From Diploscapter coronatus (taxonomy: Eukaryota; Nematoda; Chromadorea; Rhabditida; Rhabditidae), in NCBI GenBank assembly GCA_964036155.1, contig OZ038423.1:79995249-80059248 (forward strand): DNA of 64,000 bases, in the 5' to 3' direction. The notes beneath the pieces are model-generated. The model had not been told where the DNA came from, made no database searches, and worked only from the letters and a program-made list of their open reading frames with translations. This document shows, one piece after another, positions 48,801-64,000 of this stretch; position 1 is the stretch's first letter, and each line of letters starts with the position of its first letter. Made by a program: the position numbers and the translations under genes.

Positions 48801-49934
48801 GCTTTAACCGGTATTTGCTTAAAGGACATGCCCATGTTTTACCCATGTTGGGTGTGATGCGACTGGGGATCATACCAGCCGGCCCGTCGCCCAGGCCTGT
48901 CGCCGCTTGACTTATCTGAGCCGTGGGGTTATTTTTGCAAAAATCCCTAACCCCACCCCGAGAGTCGATCCCCCGACCCCTCTCGACTTCAGTGTAAGTG
49001 GCAGAAGCAAGCGCCCTACCACTGCACTAAAGGCCCTTTGACTTCAAAATTGAATAGTCTAAACTGGGATACGCGTGTTAAACTCGTACTCAGTCATAGG
49101 GAAAACGATCGTCAGAAATCCTTTGCAACCTGGTGTCATAGCTTTGATCTTGCTATTGTGACCTACCCTTATAGTTTCTTTTCGGCTGAAGCAAATGCTC
49201 CCTAAATGCGTTCGTACTGCTTTAAATAGACTTCGTCCATTTAGTGAACAACAATGCAACGACTATTAAGTTCAGACATTCGATGATTGCGTAGCTCGTC
49301 AGGGTAAGGACTGCGACATGAAGCAAATGTGGATGCAGATTCCATATTTCTGCGGTCAGCATCATTTCTGCTCGGAGATTGGTTCTCAATTGGCTCTGGA
49401 ACAGGCGAAGCGGAACCTACTGGAGAATTATTTGCTGGTTGGCGTAACTGAAAGGATGCGGGATTTCATCGGACTGCTTGAGCATCTCGTTCCTCGCTTC
49501 TTCAAGGGAGCACTCAACCATTTTGACAAATTGGATGGTAAATCTTCTTCTTCTTCAAAAATATTTGTACGTTCTAAATTCGCCCAATATTTTTGCCTTT
49601 ATTCTGAGGCAATGAATTTAGAATAATTTTCCAGCAAAATACCAAACTAATCTAGGGTTTTGCAGAAAAACGCTCCCATCTGCGGTACACGATCAAGAAG
49701 ATCCCTCCGAACGATCAAACTCTGTCGGTCATCAAACGGAGCAAAATCTACGAAATGGAGAAGGAATTTTACGATTTCGCTCTAGCTGAATTTGATGCTG
49801 CTTTCAAGTAAATAATACTTTGCTTTCATTCTCTTTCAAGTTACTATTTCAGGAAAGCGACGAACAATACTGATCAAGTGGAAAATATCAGTCTCCTCAA
49901 ACTCCAGTATCACTTCGAAAAGATCAAACCATAA
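44894..49934 (+). CDS. hst-2: Heparan sulfate 2-O-sulfotransferase
   Basis: Seven exons join in phase: 44894-45055, 45127-45231, 45480-45586, 45651-45786, 49276-49537, 49666-49807 and 49853-49934, giving 331 residues (human HS2ST1 has 356). An N-terminal signal anchor ([15 protein letters not shown]) places it in the Golgi as a type II protein. PAPS-binding 5' loop VPKTGSTTL; catalytic [11 protein letters not shown] with both histidines kept; 3' PAPS loop [20 protein letters not shown]; then [19 protein letters not shown] and KKSHLR-like [10 protein letters not shown]. It transfers sulfate from PAPS to C2 of iduronate in heparan sulfate, controlling axon and cell migration in worms. Intron 4 is 3.5 kb because a retrotransposon inserted in it in the opposite orientation; flanking exons are intact, so the gene is probably functional. 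Confidence 0.95.
45788..45800 (+). repeat. Target-site duplication, left copy
   Basis: TTTGACTTCAAAA, identical to 49037-49049, flanks the retrotransposon immediately outside its poly(A) end. The copy begins two bases into the intron, just after the exon-4 splice donor. Confidence 0.92.
45857..48835 (-). CDS. Endonuclease-reverse transcriptase polyprotein of the RTE element
   Basis: 992 residues without interruption. N-terminal apurinic-type endonuclease: [50 protein letters not shown] and [10 protein letters not shown]. Reverse transcriptase: [65 protein letters not shown] and the catalytic [11 protein letters not shown]-terminal region with [28 protein letters not shown] and [10 protein letters not shown] is typical of RTE-like elements. 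All catalytic residues I can check are present. I chose the first ATG (MGMSF); the first 50 residues lie before the endonuclease core and a later start is possible. Confidence 0.93.
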   Translation of the reverse strand: MGMSFKQIPVKARAFPRSDARCPRPSNVSNKRGFPGQGRPRVTKLVHKYHRLRFATINVGTLTGRVSELTEVLRRRRIEIACVQETHWKGEKAYPLGDGYKLYYYGTSNKRNGVAVALAGHLANRVIEVKRVSDRIMAIRVDTDCGILQVVSVYAPQTNCPEDEKEEFLEKLGDLVRSAPPEDKIIVGGDFNAHIGRDRIGHKRTMGRHGFGSRNEDGEKLLEFAGSLDLAVLNTFFHKRESQTVTYESGRHKSQIDFVLVHQSSLKYVMDCKVLPNEIIAPQHRPVVADFRFTKKAKTKIRTTGDARIKWWKAREQSSEQACKDIVKAIPEINPAVSAAVNWQQCADAVRKVASERLGMTKPGTSRIKKETWWWTNEVEAAIKSKKEAFKQWRQTRTQQDKDVYNLRKKEAKIQIAKAKQEHFEDLYRRLETREGESEIYRIAKARHAKTRDIGNVRIVKAADGRVLYEDKDIMDRWREHYKEISTAEFPHPRIPRGTPNVRPVPVITEMEVRMAVSKMKIGKCTGPDDIPAEVWKLAGDKGVRFLTKLYNKIVEDNEIPAEWKKSTTVPIWKGKGDTLTCNNYRPIRLLSHTLKIFERVLDARIRECVEITPNQTGFRPGCGTTDAIFALRILAEKHREKKLPLHIAFVDLEKAFDRVPHDLIWYSLRDAGVPEEYIKWVKMLYTDSRSQVRSVAGTTRPFEVTVGVHQGSAISPLLFILCLDRITRDIQGEHPWTLLYADDIVLARSTRDELKKDLKKLKERLERHGLRMNTSKTEYLELEPRTPGDIELDGTKLPRANDFKYLGDRISADGESLSAVKGRIDAAWLKWRQCSGVLCDRKMPTKLKSRIYRTVVRPVALYGSQTWPVTKKVEQKMSVAEMKMARWSLGVTRLDRIPNTDIRKKLGIAPIVDKMREYRLRWYGHVLRQDPNQVARTAWNLELDGTRPRGRPKTRYIDTVKKDMTEAGLRERDARDRKRWKDGTHVADPST
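48962..49036 (-). other. tRNA-like head of the retrotransposon (A-box and B-box)
   Basis: Read on minus, the first 30 bases (GGGCCTTTAGTGCAGTGGTA then GGGCGCTTGC) look like a tRNA D-arm, with an A-box match TAGTGCAGTGG. About 45 bases on, GGGATCGACTC resembles a B-box, set within GAGAG...CTCTC as a T-arm stem. No acceptor stem closes, so it is not a working tRNA. It may be an internal RNA polymerase III-like promoter or a captured SINE head. Confidence 0.55.
49037..49049 (+). repeat. Target-site duplication, right copy
   Basis: TTTGACTTCAAAA, identical to 45788-45800, directly adjoining the 5' end of the element. Confidence 0.92.
49091..49206. repeat. Diverged CAGACCTAGGGAG-family MITE, copy 4
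   Basis: Shares CGATCGTCAGAAA, CCTTTGC, CTTATAGTTT and AAATGCTCCCTA, in that order, with the reverse complement of copy 3, but is broken by small insertions. It lies in intron 4 of hst-2, downstream of the retrotransposon. Confidence 0.6.
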
Positions 49935-50607
49935 ACCTGTCCACATTCTATGTATCTTTAACCTCATTCATTAAGTAATTGGTGCTAATTAGACTAATTT
50001 GAATAACTTCTTGTTCACTGGTACGCATAATAAAGCATAAGCAAACTACCCGATTACGCATGTTCAACGTTGACAGTTCACAGAGTTGCAATTTCACTAA
50101 TCTTCTTAGAACGTGTAGTTTATTGACGTAAAAAGCCGAGTGAAAACAAAGTGAATGATTTATTTTGCATATTAAATATCGTAAAGCTCATTATGATGCA
50201 TTACAAAATAAATTATTAGATGCGTATTTAAGACGTAGTATCATGAACAACAAAATAGAAATATATTTATATTTCATGATGATGTATTATAACTACATTT
50301 CGGTATGGCAATTTGCGAGACAAACTATGTGTACAAAGATAAATAGAAAAGAAAACTACCAACGCATGCCTCGTACCTTAACGCCAGGAGAATTTTTCTT
50401 CTCCACCTTCTTCCATTATTTTGGGATGTTATGAAAAATGGGGAGAAGGGAGACATTTCCTGTAATTAAGAAATAGGATGCAAAAATGAAGTATGTGTCA
50501 ATTGAAACGTTGAGATTCGTGTACTTTGTTTACCGTAGTTTGCAAGTGGTCGAAAGGAGGGGACGCGTATTCTGTTCAATTGCGTTTTTTATTAATCGAA
50601 TAATAAA
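49935..50607. other. Convergent intergenic spacer
   Basis: Between the ends of hst-2 and the peptide-precursor gene. AATAAAG near 50028 is a likely hst-2 polyadenylation signal. No gene seen. Confidence 0.5.
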
Positions 50608-51258
50608 TCAGTTTGGAGTGTAGACGTTTTCCAGGTATTTCCTTAGTCGCTCCTGTTGTCGTGAAGTGAAGCAGCCAGAAATGCCCAACATACAATTTCG
50701 ACCGAACGTTCGCTTCCATTTCGCTAATCTGGAGTTTTAAAATTTGAATAAATATTTCAAAATACGAATTTTTACAATGCCGCACGATTTGCTAATAATA
50801 GAAATCACTCACTCAGCCCTCCTCGATCGCTCCATTTCGTCAGCACCCATATCAGTATCTTCATATGATGAGGCAGCTATCTGAAGTTCAACGATAAATA
50901 TTTTTATAAATGACGTCCAAACGTCAAACTATTATATATGAGGAATAACATTGGAAGGTCTCCTCGTTGATATATCGCTTATAAATTATGACATTTCACG
51001 TTATTAGTTTATTGGATAATAAGTGGGTGAGGGCGTAGGTTTAAAGGAATTGGAAATCAAATTTATATGGAAGATAAATGAAGGTTTAAATTTAAAAGAT
51101 TAAGGATGAACTCAAAATTGGCTTATTCTTGATTTTTAAATGAAAAACGATTCACTTACAGGATTGACGAAATTATTTTCCCTCAGACTGCATTTGACGA
51201 ACGAAGATAGACTGATCAGGATAAGGAGAAAGCTGGAGATGAACCAAATGAAATGCAT
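50608..51258 (-). CDS. Candidate secreted peptide (neuropeptide-like) precursor
   Basis: Three exons join in phase: 51258-51160, 50880-50813 and 50728-50608, giving 95 residues. Signal peptide MHFIWFISSFLLILISLSS with cleavage likely near VKC or SLR. An acidic spacer (SSYEDTDMGADEME) is followed by two dibasic or basic sites, RSRR and KWKR. Cleavage after KR would release a 33-residue C-terminal peptide starting TFGRNCMLGISGCF and ending LRKYLENVYTPN. It has a single possible disulfide ring, C-x6-C-F, the same spacing as in allatostatin-C peptides (C-x6-C-F), but with a long amphipathic tail those lack. I do not recognise a named family. The architecture is that of a peptide hormone precursor; function is inferred only. 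Confidence 0.68.
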
Positions 51259-54200
51259 GGCGGTGAGAGCTGAGCGGGGAAAATGAAAATGCAAATGAAA
51301 AACGACCTGAAAATTGGCGAAATTATTAAAAATTACCGAAAAAATCGAATAAAATTAAAAAAAAAATATACGATAAATACCGTCGCGCGAGCGAAATTTG
51401 TTTGTTCATAACAAGATACAAATTATAACGAAAATAGGATAGATGTGAACCTAATCCTAAACCTAAACCCATACTAGGCAAAGTGGCTACAAGAATGCAA
51501 GAATCATAGATATATGACGAAGGTGGAATAGGAGGGGCTGAATAACTTTGAATATCAATTATGCGATATAAGGCTAGGAATCTCATAATATTTACTGAAA
51601 ACCACGGAAAAAATGATAAATGGACAAACTAACTAAACTATTTTATATTGAAAGCAGAACAAATTTCTGAAAATAAATACTTGAATGAAGTAAGCTAAGG
51701 AAGCCATTTCGAATGGGGGTTGGTAACGCTAATCTGAGAGTTAAAATCAGACTAGCTCAATTCGAAATATGAATTCGTGTAGCCTAATTATCTGCGTATG
51801 GAAATCTTACCAATGGTTTCTAGCCTATGTGCGCAAAATATGATGCCAAACTTATTTACTATTTCAAAATAATCGGGACTATTTTTGGAAATAATCAGAC
51901 TGCTGGGAAAATTTAGCCTCTAGAATGCGAAGTATTATAAATTTTATAGTGAGCCACTATTCTATGATTACACGATCACACGAAAGATCATGAATTTTTA
52001 TAAGTTTTGCATTTTTCGCCGCGGTCTTTGCCACTTAGCACCTGCATACTTCAAATACTTCCTACACGATCAGAAAGACTGTCGAACTCTCGCATTTAAT
52101 AAAAAACATAACGAATTGAAAAAATTGCTTACAAGCATTGTAGTCATCGAGCAAATATCGCTGATTTTTAGTTCCGGCATTCTTGGAACACTTTATTGTA
52201 TAAAATAAAATTTAGAATAGACTTTTGAAAATTTGAACCAAAGCAAAACAGCTGTAGAAATCTCAAATTTTAGAAAATATTCTGAATTTTCAAAGTTCAA
52301 ACTCATCCCAGGTTTTATGTAGCGTTTGAGTATTATTTCTGAGAAGGCTCTTTGATTTTTTAAACGAGCAGACTAATCTGAACTTGACAACTTTTATAAT
52401 CCGTTAACCCTGCGAATTCAGCTGAATTCATGCAGATGTTTTCCGCAAAATTTACCAATTATTTTACGTATTCAGCCTCATTTTTCGCTTTTCGTATTTA
52501 TAAATGTGTCAAAAGCACACACACACTCTGCACACCCAGCCCTGCTCTTTATGCATTGCGAACTAAAAATACTAGTAAAATGTGTCCACGAAATATCATG
52601 AATAATAAATTACGCACAGGAATCAGATTTCGCGAGATCAAAAGCATTAATTTTAGTAAAATTCGAGAGCAAAGATTCAATTTTTGTCATCAAAAAACAA
52701 ACACGTAGGTTCAAATAGACTGGAATTTTCCATCGTAACCGCGATGCAGTGACTAAATTTAAAAGAGAAAAAAAGTCTCAAGTCTGGCGGGCCTTACTCA
52801 AAAGTCGAAGATAAATTGCTGAAATGAAGTTTAGTAGAGCAAAGTGACTATAAGTAGTATTATGTCTGGACAAGCAGCTAAAGAGCGACTTGGTAACCTA
52901 TGTCTCTGAGTTCTGGGAGCCCTAATGTGCATGATAATTTCTCTTACTGCAGATCCGCAGTTTCTCATTAACATTGCTAGCAAGCTGATTACAAATTCAA
53001 ATGTGGCAATATTAGGCGGATCTTCTTCTCTTTCTACCATCTTCTCTCCAACCTATGCACCTATTTTTGCAGCAAGCGCTGAATAATATTTGCTAAAATA
53101 AAACGATTATTCGAATGACACCCAAAGATGGTAACTCAGGAAAACACATGTATTTTTAGAGGTTACGAGAATTACGCAACAAGTCGGTCAAGCAATAAGA
53201 AATCTGTCAAATAGAGGTGTAAAGTGACTCAGTTGGTAGAGAACTCGATTCTTTTTAGAGGAAGTTCGATCCTAGCAAGAAGCAGCATTTTTACCATAAA
53301 TGGCCTAACAGACCTCATTCTGCGAATATTCAGGAGAAATGAATATACGTGTCATTGGAAGCGATGCATTTTATAAGGACTGACTTGATAAACTCATACT
53401 CTATTCAACCATGCCACTTTGCGCATATTTCAGGCCCTACTAATAAAGTCGAACAAAAGGATTTTAAATCGGGGCATAATCCTTCAAATACCGCAAATAT
53501 ACCTAGGACAATGCATAAAAATCCCCTGCAAAATGTCATCATTATCAGAAAAAGTTCTTTGTTAAGGCATTATCTTATTAGGGTGCAGCTTTGATGCAAA
53601 TAGATATCCCTAGGAAACACAGAAAACACAAAAGTTGAACGAAATTTAGGGATCAATTGTTTTCTGGGGATAGTTCTGAACTCTTACTTCGAATGTTAAA
53701 AAAAAAACCAACACGCTCAGAATCGTTTTCCTAATTTTAACATAAAAACACGCATAGTTGAACTTTCTAATTATTAAAAAAGTTTTTAAAATAATTATAA
53801 AGTTCAACTCGAATTTTCAAAATCCCAACTTCTTTCAGCCCTGCTAAGAATAGAACAGTGAAAAACGCACACAAAAGAAGGGATTATTAGTTGATTAGTT
53901 TATGGAATGGGGGATGACCATAATAGATTTATCTTCGGACGAAAGCTCACATCTTGAGGATATCCAAATATTCCTCGTCTTTCATTTGCCTTATTCCTCT
54001 TCGCCTTTTGCATCTGCACTTATTCCATCGTAAACAAACATTTTCTGTGGTTTCGTGCTACTAAAACGGTGATTTTTCGGATCTTCCATACGTCAAATTT
54101 ATGTGATATCCAATTAAAATTGCTCTTCGTTTAACGTGAAAATTTTAATTTGAACCGAGATTAAATTTGTTTTTCAGGTTTTGTTGGTTTTAGGTTGATC

Positions 54201-56070
54201 CTGGTCTTAAACGTATGGAGATTAAATTTAATCTAAACCCCCTTCTAATAATTATATGCGCATGCGAATATGCAATCCGTAATGGATACCGATCTGTGGA
54301 TGATTGAATGTAAATCTCGGAAATTGGAAAATTCCGAACCAAAAATTAGAGAAGATAATTATGGAAAATTTTCTAATGCTAGAGCTTCGCGCTTGTAACC
54401 ACTTGCTTGTTTCTCTAGATGCCAGCTTTCGGCTGGTTTTTTCTTAAGTTGTCACTTATTTGGTTTAAAAATATGATAAGATAATAATACAATATTAATG
54501 AAAGAAAAGTTATAAATAAATGTAAATTGTATCATATGAAAATTTTGTGAAGTATGTGTCAAATTGGGATAAATTTACGACCAAATTTAAATTCTGTAAA
54601 GTATCCATCAATATTATACTGCAAATGGCTAATAAAACGGATTTGGTGGGAGTAATATAGCAATTAGTTCATTCTGAAGAACTTTTTTGCAAATCATTTA
54701 ATTTTTTTTATCATCTTTTATTTGGAGAAAGGCTAATTTCATGAATACGAAAAGTGGAGAAAATGTTCGAAAACCGAAAAAATTGAAGGAGTGGGATAGC
54801 AGAACGAAAAAATTTTTTGTTACGCAATTTTCTGCCCTGGACTATGTCCAGCCGAGTGTCAGTCCTATCGAGGACATTTCGGGCAAGAAAATTACGTGGC
54901 AAAATTTCTTCGCTCTGCCATTTATGCTAATTTAGGCATAGTGTATGTTAGTTTTGGTTAAAAATTTAACTTTCGTAGTCTACATTTGCGCTTTACTTAA
55001 CAAAATCTTAATATTCTTTTTAATGTAAGAAATTTTAAATTATTATGGTCGAATTTGTCATATATATAGAGCAATTTTTGCTGAAAGAAATGCAATCTTT
55101 TGCATACTTTCTATTCTAAATGCACGTAAATCTGGTCCCAACTTTATTCATGCCATTTACGGATGATTGTTCAATCTTGCGGCCCATCCTTATCTGTGTT
55201 TGGTTCTTAATTTGCATAACCTGACCCGCGTTCCATGCTTACCTTATCATCAATCACACAACCTTTTCCCTTTATAATCGTTCTCATCCTTTCATTCTCC
55301 CCATCCCTCCTCCTCCTCCTTCAAAGCCCCGCCCACTTTTTGGGGTTTTGCGCAGGCGTGAGTTAGAGAGGTGGAGAGAGAAAGAGAAAGGAAGGAGAGA
55401 GAACCCGAGCTTTGATTTGGTCATCTGCCCGTTTTATCCGCGTTTTACCTGTTATTTTTTTTGTTGCGATTTTCGCCCTTTTACCGAACAATTATTATCC
55501 TTTCATTTTTTATGAGCATCTCTTTCAAGGTTTCCTAAGCGACCGCTGGTTTTGGCAGGTTACTGTCTGGACCCTCTGGATCTGCTTTGCACCCTACTCC
55601 TACCCTCTTTTCTGGCAGCAAGCACCTGTCTCTGGAGAAACAGCTTACTGGACCAAAAGGACAAGGTAGTTTTTTTTTCTTATTTCCAAGATTTTGTAAC
55701 GCTCATCCAATCGTTCAGAGCTTGGACTGATCATCGGCGCGATTTCGTTTTCTGCCAGAACTCCGCTCGTCTTTCGGATATCCGCGGAACCGGTCACTAT
55801 CCTCGCCTGAGCAGAGAAAATAGAGCCGTGAAGAACCCCCGCACACACACACACACGAGCCGACTGCCTATCCCTCTCAAGCAAAGGCCCTGTCCTCCTC
55901 TCGTTTGTGTTCATTTTTACGAAAACATCGCTTGAAAATTCGAAACACAGGACGAGCCTCCTGAGATCTATTAGCTAATCTATAATCCGTTTCTGGCACT
56001 TCCTATGAGATTAACCCCAAATTTATTCCTTTACACGATGCTTCTGGATCCATAAATTCGCCCGAGAAAG
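51259..56070. other. Gene-poor interval
   Basis: 4.8 kb, AT-rich, between the peptide precursor (minus) and the crumbs-like gene (plus). It contains a tRNA-like relic at 53222-53276 and pyrimidine- then purine-rich DNA at 55260-55400. A hydrophobic frame at about 55556-55667 (LDLLCTLLLPSFLAAS) ends at a GT donor but has no ATG or partner exon. Confidence 0.45.
53222..53276 (+). pseudogene. tRNA-like relic, anticodon loop reading CTT
   Basis: TGACTCAGTTGGTAGAG is a clear A-box/D-arm, AGTTCGATCCT is a B-box/T-arm with a 4-bp stem, and between them CTCGA-TTCTTTT-TAGAG could form an anticodon arm with CTT, as in tRNA-Lys. One stem position is mismatched, there is no variable region and no acceptor stem, so I treat it as a decayed tRNA or SINE piece. 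Confidence 0.45.

Positions 56071-64000
<7,930 letters not shown>

Larger units (their letters stand above)
45801..49036 (-). mobile_element. Full-length RTE-type non-LTR retrotransposon
   Basis: A 3,236-bp element inserted antisense in intron 4 of hst-2. Its 3' end is a 42-base poly(A) tail (a T run at 45801-45842 on plus). Only about 14 bases separate that tail from the stop codon, as is usual for RTE elements. A 13-bp perfect duplication flanks it. The 5' leader (49036 to 48836) starts with a tRNA-like segment. The single ORF is open. Intact ORF, pure tail and perfect duplication mean a very recent insertion. Confidence 0.93.

Noticed and set aside
51445..51475. CCTAAACCTAAACCC, telomere-like
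   Set aside because: Only two or three imperfect units, and they do not match the nematode TTAGGC repeat.
55552..55935. Signal-peptide-like frame (LDLLCTLLLPSFLAAS) before the crumbs-like gene
   Set aside because: No ATG in frame, ends at a donor, and the exon at 56071 gives a proper signal peptide in phase with the EGF exons.

Overview
The window is nuclear DNA of a free-living, Caenorhabditis-like (rhabditid) nematode. The evidence is compact multi-exon genes with many 40-60 nt introns ending in TTTCAG, pyrimidine-AG sites just upstream of start codons (candidate spliced-leader acceptors), and worm-type gene families: UNC-93-like, cys-loop channels, transthyretin-like, DUF19, C-type lectin, PAN and F-box/kelch proteins. 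I joined exons by hand; nearly all reported joins keep phase exactly.

Layout. 0-1 kb: 3' end of a cysteine-rich secreted protein (+). 1.4-4.2 kb: a small membrane-protein gene with a broken frame, downstream of an MFSD11/UNC-93-like transporter gene, same strand, operon-like spacing. 5.3-6.7 kb: a four-helix membrane protein (-). 7.7-15.9 kb: two GABA-A-type channel subunit genes head to head, gab-1-like (-) and lgc-37-like (+). 16-17 kb: a claudin-like tetraspan (-). 18.6-19.9 kb: a Yippee-like zinc protein (-), followed by almost 8 kb with no gene I can support. 27.8-28.6 kb: tmem-17 (+), with a perfect RFX/DAF-19 X-box 85 bp before its start. 28.8-33.6 kb: a large PAN-domain, proteoglycan-like secreted protein (-). 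34.9 kb: a transthyretin-like protein (+). 36-37.4 kb: a small secreted PAN protein (-). 40-45 kb: a DUF19 protein (+), an F-box/kelch protein (-) and a two-domain C-type lectin (+). 44.9-49.9 kb: heparan sulfate 2-O-sulfotransferase hst-2 (+), with an intact 3.2-kb RTE-type retrotransposon in an intron. 50.6-51.3 kb: a 95-residue peptide precursor (-). 56 kb to the end: a crumbs-like EGF/laminin-G protein (+), open at the window edge, with a 5.6-kb first intron.

Mobile DNA is mostly small and sits in introns: a MITE family with ends reading CAGACCTAGGGAG (four copies), and fold-back elements that share a short GAAATAGT core although their arms differ (five candidates).

The genes do not form one pathway. 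Themes are inhibitory ligand-gated signalling (two GABA-type subunits), extracellular matrix (PAN, proteoglycan-like, hst-2, crumbs-like, lectin) and cilia (tmem-17). The least expected items are the peptide precursor with a C-x6-C-F ring, the tRNA-like head of the retrotransposon, the fold-back family with unrelated arms, and the X-box.
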